This document shows positions 36,175-50,535 of a DNA stretch of 64,000 nucleotides, piece by piece; within the stretch, counting starts at the first letter, position 1; every line of letters starts with the position of its first letter. Under the pieces are notes generated by a model. The model ran no database searches, was not told where the DNA came from, and saw only the letters and a program-made list of their open reading frames with translations. The position numbers and the translations under genes were made by a program. The stretch is from Cymbidium sinense (lineage: Eukaryota; Streptophyta; Magnoliopsida; Asparagales; Orchidaceae), in NCBI GenBank assembly GCA_021442155.1, contig CM038216.1:154343009-154407008 (forward strand), given 5' to 3'.

Positions 36175-37082
36175 CTATCTAGAACGGGCTAGGAAGTAGG
36201 ATAACACAGCAATTCGTCCATTCAAATGTTGAACTTTCTTAATATTCTTCAGAGGAGTCATATCTTTGAGAGCTTTGATTTTCTCGGGGTTGGCCTCTAT
36301 CCCACCTGGTGGGTTACCATAAATCCAAGAAATTTTTCCGACGAACCCCAAAAGCATATTTTGGTCGGAAGTCGCATGTTATAATGTCAAGAAGGTTAGC
36401 ATATTGTCAAAAATATATTGTGATTCTTCCAAGCTTTTCACTAACATGTCATCTACATATACCTCCATTATGCAGCCTAATAGGTCTTTAATAATCTTAT
36501 TCATAAGTCATTGATAAGTAGCACCAGTGTTTTTTAGCCCAAACGGTATAACTTGGTAATAGTATAAACATTTATATGTTTGAAATTTATAGTTTTTCAT
36601 GTCATCCATTTTTATTTGGTTGTAACTGAGTAAGCATCCAAAAAATCGAGCATTTGATGTCCAGATGTAGCATCAACCAATTGATCAATTCGAGAAAGAG
36701 GAAAACTATCTTTCGGTCAAGCCTTGTTAAAGTCAGTGTAATCAATACACATTCTCCATGTTTCGTTTATTTTCTTAACCATGACAACATTTGCTAGCTA
36801 TGTAGGGTAATGTACCTCTCGTATGAATCCCGCTTCTAGAAGCTTGTTAACTTCTTGCTCAATAGCCTGGAGGCGATCGGGTGCAAAACTTCGCTTCTTT
36901 TGGATGATCGGTTTGAATGTTGGATCAATCTTGAGGGAGTGCATGATCACATTGGGTCGACCCCCGGCATATCCATCAGACTCCAAGCGAAGATGTCTTA
37001 ATTTCTGCACAAGAAGTCTATGTATTTTTCCCTTTGTTCTTCTGAGAGCAGGGATCCCACTTGCACCGCTCAGAGTGGTCAT
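36175..37082 (-). pseudogene. Reverse transcriptase of Tat element C, broken
   Basis: Minus-strand segments in order: PDRLQAIEQEVNKLLEAGFI near the entry (36820-36900), LSRIDQLVDATSGHQMLDFL plus DAYS (36630-36720), PFGLKNTGATYQ followed by a stop and LMNKIIKDLL (36480-36560). Then come MEVYVDDMLVKS, the catalytic YVDD box (36430-36480), and the connection segment GGIEANPEKIKALKDMTPLK (36200-36300). The catalytic Asp pair is present, but at least one in-frame stop and several shifts disrupt the gene. Confidence 0.85.
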
Positions 37083-37099
37083 CGATAATACAAAGAGAG

Positions 37100-37700
37100 C
37101 AAGTCTTCTACGAAGCTTTCAGGTACTTCTTCATCTCAAAATTAAAATCTTCGATGTCAAGGTCACATAAGGGCGGTTGAGCTGTCTGAGGTATGCATGC
37201 CTATCTGTTGATTTCCACAGACCACCCCAACTCCAACGGGGATTGGAAATTTCATCTTGAGATGAGATACTGAAGTGACTGCACCAAAAATTGATTGGAG
37301 GGGCCTTCCAAAGATAGTGTTATATGCTAAATCTAACTTGACCACCATGAATTGGATTAGATGAGTCACTTGTCAAGGAAATTCACCAAGGACAACAGGA
37401 AGGGTGATTGTCCCCTCTACTCGCATAGGGCGATTATCAAACCCGTATAATGGTCCTGCAGTGGGTTGGAACTTTTCCCTAACCAGGCCTATGCTAAGAA
37501 ATGTGGAGTAAAACAAGACAACAACAGAACTTCCATTGTCAATCAAAATTCTCTTAACATTATATCATAGGTCACCGATTCCTGTGCTGATGATAAGTGG
37601 ATCTTGATGAGGAACATGGACTCCTTCTAAATCCGAGTCATTAAAAGTGATGGAATGATCAATACGAGACTTCTTTAACTCTAGCTCTTCAGAGGTGGTA
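37100..37700 (-). pseudogene. Aspartic protease region of Tat element C
   Basis: The frame at 37163-37369 reads AYNTIFGRPLQSIFGAVTSV, then HLKMKFPIPVGVGVVCGNQQ, the block following the protease active site in Tat polyproteins. Upstream sequence to 37700 fits the protease body with shifts. I did not find an intact DT/SG active-site triplet. Confidence 0.65.
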
Positions 37701-37849
37701 ATGAAAACTTGATTAGATAGTATTGGTCCTCCTGCGATTGTTTCATTTTCCCCAACTGTTTGATGATTATTTTGTTATTTCTATGATGATTGTCCTAGTT
37801 GCCCCCTAGTTGGAGGTATGTTTGTTTGAGTCGATTGATTCCTCACAAA

Positions 37850-38430
37850 TTGACGTAGATATCTTTGTTGAATGAGCCTGTCGATTTCTTATTTGAGTTG
37901 TTTGCATGCCTCAGTAGTATGTCCACAACTTCGATGGAAGTGACAATATTGCTCTTGATTTCTTGAATTTGGTTTCAATGGATGTGGCCACTTGATGTTT
38001 TCTTCATCTCGAATAGCCATCAGGAGGTTAACGAGATGTGTTCGGAGTGTATTTCTTTTCGGTCATGGTTCACGCCATGATATGGGGTCGGGGAGATCAC
38101 ACCTTTTGGTTCTTTGATGGGATAGTCGCCACATTCCCTGGGTGCTCTTACATTTTCCTGTAAATTGTTCAAATTGTTTGCGATGGGCATTAATAGCCTC
38201 ATCTGCAGAGATCTGTGCTTCCACACAATAAACTAAGTCGGCATATGAGCGGACCGTATCTCGCATTAGTGACGAGTAAAATGACGGAGTCCTCCAAGGA
38301 AAACTCCTCTTAATAGTTCGTGTCTACCTGTGTATTTGGCGAGCTTCTAAGGAGAACCTCTGGAAATATTCCTTAAGTGATTCACCCTCATTCTGACGAA
38401 TGCCAGAGAGATGGGAGGAATTTTTAATGA
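37850..38430 (-). pseudogene. Gag of Tat element C, truncated
   Basis: The minus strand reads LSGIRQNEGESLKEYFQRFS near 38340-38400, the classic plant gypsy gag segment. Then MRDTVRSYADLVYCVEAQIS follows in a shifted frame. A nucleocapsid-like motif YCHFHRSCGHTTEACKQLK (C-x2-H type knuckle) lies at about 37890-37960. The N-terminus, leader and 5' LTR are gone, replaced at about 38430 by unrelated hAT sequence. Confidence 0.75.
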
Positions 38431-38811
38431 TCCTCCTATTTGCAATGATAAATTATAACTTACTAAATTTTATGTTGATATCAGAGCATCAAAATAACAA
38501 AAATCATCAAAATAAAAGTTAAATGGTAAGTACTAATATATCAATTGTATTATCATTCCTAAGAAAGTTGAAAAACATCCATAAGTTAGATAAACATTAA
38601 GTTGCCTTATTGATTGATTTGTGACAATCCTGCCTCTCATTTTCAATAACATTGACTTTCATAATAATTTTTTATCAGCTCCTCAAGCTCAAAATCCATT
38701 TAATCTATAAAAACTAAGAAGAATATATTAAGTACTAATACTTCATGTAAAAATTTATTTCTTATTAGCAATATTGAATTTGAATATAAATTTGATACCT
38801 TATGGTCCATA

Positions 38812-39595
38812 TTATAAATTCTTGACACATACTATTGCCTCAACAATTTCATAGTTTAATACACTTTGATATTGATGAAGGATTAATCCACTAATTCTAG
38901 ATGCACTTTTTGAGATAACAATAAAAAAAGGAATGCATAAAATATCACAAAACAAAGTAGCCAACTCGAGAAGCTTATATTGGTTGTCTCTCAACTATTC
39001 ACAAGCATTTTTGTTGTCATCTTCTTGATATTATCATGAGAACTTAACCATTCATTCTTTGATGTGATATAAGCAATACAAATACTTAAAAAATAGAAAT
39101 TTGTAGTTGGATATTTTATTCTAGAAAACACATGTAATCTCAAAAAAGTGCTAAGACTTTGTATATATAAACTGTTTTCTCCAACTCACCATCTTGATAG
39201 GAAATTTTAAATTTTGAATCACCAAATGCTAAATACAAATAAAGCATGTCTAAAATAGATGGTAAATTTTGAGTTCCACGAAATAGGAATTTTTTGTCTC
39301 AATACTCTTTTATCATCATGGTAACTTTGCTTTACACTTAAATTTTTTATTTCTAGCTTTAGGTCATTTCATAAGTTTAATACTCTCATGAATCTTTTAG
39401 AAAGAATCATTTGTCTCCTTTAAACCTTTTCAAATAATTAAGTTTATAATATGTGCAAAAAAATGCATTTGAAAGAACTCCCCATTGCATAGAAGCCTTA
39501 TGATTAAATTCAAATGATTCCTTAAAAAGTCAATAATAGAGTAATTGTAGGCTGAATCATTATTTATTGTGATAAAGAGAACTTCTATATCAATT
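38812..39595 (-). pseudogene. hAT-family transposase, decayed
   Basis: The minus strand carries, in order, LFITINNDSAYNYSIIDFLR, LLCNGEFFQMHFFAHIINL (hAT core around the conserved His), KIHESIKLMK, ARNKKFKCKAKLP and RQKIPISWNSKFTIYFRHAL (the R..P..WNST block). The C-terminal dimerisation domain follows (DILCIPFFIVISKSASRISG; LNYEIVEAIVCVKNL at about 38812-38960). Many stops and shifts are present. It would excise and reinsert its element as a dimer. The sequence down to 38430 is probably its 3' part; no terminal repeats were found. Confidence 0.85.
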
Positions 39596-39599
39596 CCTT

Positions 39600-40125
39600 A
39601 GTCAATGAGAAAACAATGTACCATTGAGTTTTTTGTGTAATAGAAAAGTACTAATTATAATTAATGACAAATTTTATAAGATGGTGGGGAGACTTGCAAT
39701 GCTTTATAACACAGAATGTTTGCTTGTAAAAGAGAAGCATAAAATTAAGTTATATGTTATGGAGATGAAGATGCTCAAGTGGATGAGTGGCTTTGTTCAT
39801 AGAAACAAAAAGTGAAACAAATATATTTTTGGAAAAGTTGGGGTGGCTTTACACATAGATTAAAGAGAGTCACCTTGGTTTAGTCACATGAAACGATAGT
39901 AATTTAATGACCCAGTTAGGAGAGTAGGAGAGTAGATGTATTATATTCGATCTATATTTAGAAAGGTAGAGATAGACCTAAAAAGACTTAGTTAGGAGGT
40001 ATAAAAAATAGCCTTAATTTATTAGAAATAAATGAGAATATGACACTTAATAAGACACAATGGAGAAAAAGGATTCATGCAAACAACCCCATGTAGTGGG
40101 ATAAAGGCTTGTTATTTTGTATAAT
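39600..40125 (+). mobile_element. RTE-type LINE 3' end inserted in the hAT
   Basis: The plus-strand frame at 39624-39815 reads MSFLCNRKVLIIINDKFYKM, then MLYNTECLLVKEKHKIKLYV and MEMKMLKWMSGFVHRNKK, the C-terminal RT segment typical of plant RTE LINEs (MLYG.ECW...K...VAEMRMLRWM). Downstream the decayed remainder runs to the characteristic 3' end caaacaaccccatgtagtgg plus gataaaggcttgttattttg. It is 5'-truncated. It separates the hAT core on its left from AT-rich sequence (40126-41230) in which I see nothing certain. Confidence 0.8.
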
Positions 40126-41229
40126 ATCTCTTCCTATAATTAGTAAATCTCTACTTAAATAAAGTAATAATACTTTAAGACCAACCCATTTAATGTATTA
40201 GAAAGGAAAATAATGCATAATGATGCAAGCTATAAACAAAAGAAAAAATCTTGGTGATCAAATTTTGTATTGGACATTGATAAAGATAAATAGGTGTTTA
40301 TTTGTAGAATAAATAGATTAGTCATTGGTGTTCATTCTCACTAACAATTTGGTTATTAAAATTAAAAAGGGTAGTCTCAATAAATACATTAGAATCTTCT
40401 ACTTAAAAGAATTAAAAAGATGTAGTCCAAAAATTGACTAATATAAGATTAATAATAAGCATAACACAGTAAGTGTATTTCTAAATGCTGAAAAATGCTT
40501 TTTGTGTGAATAAATTGATAAACTTGTATTTTTCAATGATGTGACATTGCAAAACTTTAGTTAATAACATAATATGCTTCCATAATGCCATTTATATCTA
40601 TATTTATCAATAACTGAATTAACCTAAAGCAAAATCAATAAAAAAAAGTAAACTATCAAAATAAAACCGCACTATCCTTAGATTATTCACTCATGATTAG
40701 TATGCACATAATACAAGTGCAATAAATCTCAACTTAGACAAAAATAAAAAATAAAAAATAAAAAAAACTTTTAGCTGGACAAGGAAAATGAAGAAGATAA
40801 ATAGGTAAATATTTATGCATAAACAAATAAGGGGAAACTTAAGATAATAAAATTCAAAGCTAATTTTGCCCTTCAAGAATAAATATTGAAAATGCATAAT
40901 AAAAATGGAAAAAATGAAATTGTCCAAATAGATATGAATGAGGACTAAGGAAGTTGGAGGTGGAGGATTTGGGGAGGATTTAATATAGAAGAATGGAGGA
41001 CAAAGAGAAGTTACCCCACATATGATGAGGTTGTTACCATGCGACGATGATGCAAGGCTACAAGTTGTAGGGATTATGATCTAGAAGATGGAAGAGAACA
41101 AAGGAGGAGAAGTCACAAATAGCAAGAAAAGAATAGAGACAAACTGATGCAAAGAACATGAGATATATATAACATAAATGATCTATTATTAAAATAAACC
41201 AAGAAAAGATAATGACATTATACTAATAA

Positions 41230-45085
<3,856 letters not shown>

Positions 45086-45097
45086 GCTCTGATACCA
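45086..45097 (-). other. Primer binding site, tRNA-Met type
   Basis: The plus strand reads gctctgatacca, that is TGGTATCAGAGC on the minus strand, the standard initiator-Met primer site of plant LTR elements, especially Copia. Internal sequence lies to the left and the 5' LTR begins at about 45101 (tggtttgg). Confidence 0.7.
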
Positions 45098-45100
45098 ACT

Positions 45101-48100
45101 TGGTTTGGACTCTAAATTGGTTCTGAATTGAGGTTGGCTAAATTTTTATATTAGGCTTAATTAAAACTTTAATTAGGTAATTAAGTATGAAAATATAAAA
45201 ATTTAAAAATAGTCCTAGTCGCCCATTGAACGGGCGACTTGTGCTGACATGGAATTCACTGGCCTTCCATTCAATCAGTGGTAAGAAATAAATTAAAAAA
45301 AAAATGGTATAGCTGCAGTATTATGTCAATATCAGACTCATCCGATGTCGACATCGAGCGAGCTTGATATCGTTGGAAACATAACAAAATTTCCCACGAC
45401 TTTTATGTTAACAAAAATCTTTGATTCTAACCTGGCAAGCTACAATTTTTGCAAACGCTCAAGAAAACCACGGTACCGAATTGAAAGTTTTGGCACAGCC
45501 ATAGTATTTTGCCTGTATCGAACTCATCTGGTGTCAGAATCGAGTGAGTTTTATATCGTTAAAAACATAACAAAATTCCCCATGAATTTTATGTTGAAAC
45601 CAATCTAATATTTTAGTCCGGTATGGCGTAATTTTTGCAAACACTCGCAAAAATTACGGTGCAGAGTTAAAAATTTTGCACAGCCATAGAATTTTGCCCG
45701 TATCAGATTCATCCGGTGTCAGAATTGAGAGAGGTTGGTATTGTTGGAAATGTAACAAAATTCTCCACGACTTTCATGACATGATTTTGGCTCAGAAAGT
45801 TTTACCTACGCAATTTTGCCCAGAATCTACTCATCTGTCTAATCAGAGTTTGGTATCGGAAACTCTTGCAAAAGTTAACTATTAATAAATAAGCTTTTAT
45901 CTGAAGGCACAAAATCACATGCGGAGAAAAATATTATTAGTTAGCTCATAAGTCCATACTACCCACCACCACATAAAAGAATTAAAATAGGCATAAAAAA
46001 TCAAATAATTGACAACCTCTTGAGACTCATATGTAATACATACATAAATATAGTTAAGAAAAACTCTTTGAACCAGAAAATCAAAGGTGACACACAATTG
46101 AGCCTTGCACCTCCTTGAATAGAAGTTACACAAAACAGCTTATCACATGTTAAAATCCATCAAGGAGAACAAAAAAGCATACTCATCAATCTCTCTTTGA
46201 ACAAGAAAAGTAACAAGTTATCAACAAACACGATTCAATCAACGATATCAAGTTCGTTCGATTCTGACACTGGATGAGTCCTATACGGGGAAAATTTTGT
46301 GGTCGCAAAATTTTCAATCATTGCATTTTTTATGCATTTGTAAAATTCTTACCTTGAATAGATTTTTGTCAACATAAAAGTTGTGAAAAATTTTGTTATG
46401 TTTACAACGATACCAATCTCGCTTTATTCTGACACCAGATGAGTTCGACACGGCAAAATTACGATCAATTTTTCAACTCCGCCAGATTTTGTAGCGCTTT
46501 GCAAAATAGCTTATCGCTGGAATCGCAAATTTTTTTTAACATGAAAGTCGTGAGGAATTTTCTTATGTTTCTAACGACACTAATTTCGATTCGACTGGAT
46601 GAGTCCGATAAATAACGTCCAAATTTTTTTAAAAAAATTTATTTGCCTATCACCTTGAACGCGATCATTGACTTGATTCCATTATCGCAAAAGTCACCTC
46701 AATGCTATGCCTATTTATAAATTTTGTTTTTGCACTTAATTACTTGATTAAAATTTTAATTAAGCCTAATATAAAAATTTAGCCATTTAGGTTCAATTAC
46801 ACTCTTTATAGTTCTATAATGTGATAGGATGAGTGTAGAACTATTGGATGTATTTTTGGAGGAGTGGTAGCAAAGTTTTTTACATAATGGGGATGATCAA
46901 ATATGAAAGCCTACTAGGCAAAGAGATCAAATATGGAAGTGTATTAGTCTAAGAGCTTCCACATTAAGGTTTAAAGCTTTAATGAGATAATTTTAGGAAA
47001 TGACAAGGATTAAGAACTCCTGAAATTATTAGTATAATTTTTCTAAAATCATTTTAGAACATCTCATAGTTTTATAGTTTTTGAGTGGTCTAATAGGCGT
47101 TTAAACAAAACTAGGTCTACAAAAATCATCCCTTGGCAAAGAGCTCTATTGGATGTTTTGGTAAGGTTTTAGGATTAAGAAGATAAGAGAATTATTATAG
47201 AAGTGTGAGGGCGTATATATAGAATTTTATAGCAATAAAAGTTAGGTTTTAAGAAAAAAGTGTTCTTACTACTCACTAAAGTAGTAAACAACCAAGCTCC
47301 TCCAATGATGGGAGCTAGCCACCAAGCTTTCCCTCTCTTGGGTTAACACTCAAATTTTTATTTCAAATATCTTCATCCCTTCATTCTTTCAATATAAAAT
47401 AATTATAGAGTTTTAATTAAAAGATAGTTTAAAATAAATAAGAGAAAGCGAGGAAGTTGGGGCCATCCACATAAAGAGATGGAAGGTATAATTAAGCATG
47501 AAACTACCTCTTTCAAAATGGTGGTTGCCTATATAAAAAATAAAAATTCTTTTTTTATTTTCTAATAAATAATTCTCATTCAAATTTAATTAAATATTTC
47601 CTCCATGTAATTTCTTTGTAATTCAAAATTAAGAAAATAAAAAAATTTAAAATTTTAATTTCAAACATTCAAAACTTCAAATCTTATAAATGTTGAAAAT
47701 AATAAAAAATAAATAAAAACATATCTTTGATATCAACCATACAACATTAAAAAGTACTAATACTAATTAGAAATCCTCAATTCGCTTATTGTTCTTATCA
47801 TTGGTCTCGTAAAAAATTTCATCTTGCTCTAGACTTTATAGTTAGTCCAACTCCATAAATTTTTGAGAATGGTTTTTGTATTATTGATTATTTTTATATT
47901 TTAATTATTATTTAATGATTCATTTTTATTTTTAATTTAACATTTATATTAATTATTTTCAAATGTCATGAAGATTTTGCTAAAATTTAATTTTTAATCC
48001 AAGGATTGACCAAGAAAATTTGAAATTAATTGAAATTATTTTAAATTTTACTACGAATAATTCAAATATTATTATTTAAATTTTATTTTATTTTTTAAAT

Positions 48101-48600
48101 TTTATGTTTTATTATTTTTTGTTAAATTTTCTCTTTTTTTTCTTTGTAAGATTTAATTTAAATTACTTATAAATTAATTGTATTATTTTATTAATATTTT
48201 GTTAGTTTAGTGAATTAATTATTATTTAAATATATTAACTTAAGAAATAAAGAGTTTAATATTTTATATTACTATTTTATGTTTATTAAATATATTTCAA
48301 TACTTAATTATTTTATATTTATTTTTTGTAAATTTTTAGCTTTAATTTTATTTTTTATTTTTTTAATTTAGTTTACAATTTAAATTTCTACTAAAATATT
48401 ATGAGAAAATCCTAAGAAAATTTTTGAAGGTTGGAAACTAACTTAGAAACTTTTAATAATAGTTTCGAATTAATTTTTTTATTTTAAAATTATTTCTAAT
48501 AATTTGATTTTTTTTTTTTTTTTAGATATCATTTAATTAATAAAATTTTAGGGATTTGAATTTTATTATATATTTTTTAGAAGACGAATTCATAGAGGTA
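45101..48600 (-). repeat. Decayed 5' LTR, interrupted by a foldback element
   Basis: Sequence right of the primer site, present as 45101-45135 and continuing from 46785 after the Mutator-like insertion. It is AT-rich with a few structured spots (agctagccaccaagctttcc near 47310). The outer LTR end could not be located, so the right limit is a guess. No gene is seen in 46785-48600. Confidence 0.35.
45136..46784. mobile_element. Mutator-like foldback element, complete and non-autonomous
   Basis: Terminal inverted repeats of 51 bp (45136-45186 and 46734-46784) beginning ggctaaatttttatattagg, with three mismatches. Flanks attgaggtt (45127-45135) and atttaggtt (46785-46793) are a 9-bp target duplication with one change, the size typical of Mutator-like elements. 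Inside are subterminal tandem arms. The left arm has three units of about 186 bp plus a partial one (near 45336, 45522, 45707, 45829). The right arm has three units in the opposite orientation (near 46265, 46430, 46590). A hairpin agtcgccc/gggcgact lies at 45217-45239. No transposase is present; the plus frames at 45345-45608 and 45676-45885 are open only across the repeat units. Confidence 0.85.
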
Positions 48601-48659
48601 TGTTCATAATTTTTTGTTCATATTTAACTTTCATTCACTTTTTAAAATTTATTTAAATT

Positions 48660-48901
48660 TTCTATCAAATATTTATTGTAGGACCATTTTGAATTCTTTG
48701 TAAATGCCTTCCACGTGTCATAAATCCATTGGAACATTGAAGTGGGCCCATAACGCGTAGCCAGCCAGTGTGTCAAGTGAGGTTCGGATCCATCATCCTA
48801 AATCTGAAAAAAGGTCAACCTCCAGCTTACTCTTAGGCTTCGTTCATCAAACGATGTTGATTCAAGCGATCCAAGCAACAAATCGGAAAATCCTACACTA
48901 A
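48660..48901. promoter_or_regulatory. Possible host promoter fragment
   Basis: Unlike its AT-rich surroundings, this short stretch contains a G-box (cacgtg, 48712-48717) and a palindromic tgggccca (48743-48750), both common in plant promoters. It is cut by the Harbinger-like insertion at 48902. No transcript evidence; inference from motifs only. Confidence 0.3.
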
Positions 48902-50489
48902 GGGGCAGTTTGGCTGCAGGATTTGAGCAGGATTTAAGCAGGATTTAACTTAAATTCAGCCAAACGGTATTTTTGGACAAGTTAAATCAGCTGCTTTTTA
49001 ATCTCGTTAAAGCCGCTTTCGCAAGTTACATCCGGATTTACTAAATCGTGTCGTAGGCGGATAAGGTGTAAGCGAGTCAAGCTGATTCACGAGCTGATTC
49101 GAGTTTAACCTGTTAATGAGCTCGCTAGCTAAGATTATTGAGCCACGAGCTCGAGCTCATAAACAAACTTGAAAAAATTTTTTTGAGTTGAGTTATTGAC
49201 TGACTTAGCTTTATCGATTTAGCTACAAATTAATGTAATTATGATCATATTATCGCTCAATAATTTATCGCTTTTAAATGAGAAGTGAGCTCCAACATGA
49301 CTTTCTTTAAGTCAAGTCAACTCGATCAGTAATGCTTTAAGAATCGAGTCTCTCGAGCTCAACAGGGTTTAAACAAACTTAGCTCGATTAAATCAAAACT
49401 CGACTCGACTCGACTCGTTTGCACTCAAAAGCGAATTTAGGATTTAGAAAAGTAGAAGCGTGAGAAGGAGGGTGGGAGGGAAGACGAGGATTACCTTCGC
49501 AACATCTTCCTTCTCTTTTTCGGGCAACAGCAGAGCAGATGGGGTTAGAATGATGAGGGCTTCCAATGCCTAAATCTCAACCACTCTCCTTTTCTAATTT
49601 ATTATTTTTATTTTGGTTTATTTTTAATTTAATTTTAATATATTTAAATAATGATTAACTAATACATTATTTTAAATTAATTATAATTTAATGAAATTAG
49701 ATATAATTAATATAAATTTACTTTATAAATTAATTAATAGATTTATAATTAATTCACCAATTATGTTATGATAATTACATTTTTAATAAATTTAAATATG
49801 ATTATATTATTTTAATATAAATAAATTAAAAAGAAATTATTATTTAATTTACTTATTAGATATCATTAATTATTATTTTAACATATAGGGGAATTATAGA
49901 TTTTATTTATTGATTATTTAAAAGATATTTAAGGATCTATTAGATATTAATTGTTATATCTTCAACTATATTAATCATTATTTTTTATTATTTTTTTCAT
50001 TGTACTTTTATAAATTTCATTTGAATATCTATGAGATATTATTTATTGTAATTTTAATTTGTGTATAATTTGATTACTAGCATCTACCTTGCTATTATAT
50101 TTTTCATTATTTAGCTTACATTTTCTTGATTTATTTATTTAATTAGTCTTTTTTAATTGATTTTGTGATAAAAAAATAGCCTAAATATTTAGTATTTAAT
50201 ATTAAATGAAATAATTATCGCAAATCCTAATATAAATAATCAAACATAACACACAATTTAAATTGATTTAACTATCATATCAAATAATTTTCTGAATTTG
50301 TTAAATCTGAATTTTTTTAGATTTATTAAATCCTATTTGAATTAAGTGAAATATAACTTTTAAAGTATAGAAAAATATTTAAAAAGTAAATATTTAATTT
50401 TAAATATTAGATATATAAATATATAAAATTTATATGATATGTATATAAATCTTTCTTGAATTAAATCTGTGTGCAGCCAAACAGCCCCC
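48902..50489. mobile_element. PIF/Harbinger-like element, non-autonomous
   Basis: The left end ggggcagtttggctgcagga pairs with the right end (plus strand tgcagccaaacagccccc) as an imperfect terminal inverted repeat of the GGGGCTGTTTGG type. The flanking trinucleotide taa is duplicated (48899-48901, 50490-50492), as expected for PIF/Harbinger. The interior is AT-rich without transposase. A stretch at 49060-49440 rich in gagctcga/tcgactcg motifs may be a further nested insertion. Confidence 0.65.
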
Positions 50490-50535
50490 TAAAAAGGATC
50501 AAGATCTCGTGCTCTACCTATCTAACAGTGGGATT

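Larger units (their letters stand above)
31461..38430 (-). mobile_element. Tat-type Ty3/gypsy element C, 3' LTR to gag
   Basis: Minus-strand order from right to left: gag (38430-37850), protease (37700-37100), RT (37082-36175), RNase H (35600-35380), integrase (34945-34050), a long spacer with two tandem arrays, a polypurine tract, and the 3' LTR (32202-31461). RT-RNaseH-INT order and integrase sequence place it in the Tat/Retand lineage. All genes are broken by stops and shifts. The 5' LTR is missing: gag stops at about 38430 against hAT-derived sequence. The left boundary is exact because it interrupts a block known uninterrupted elsewhere in the window. Confidence 0.85.
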
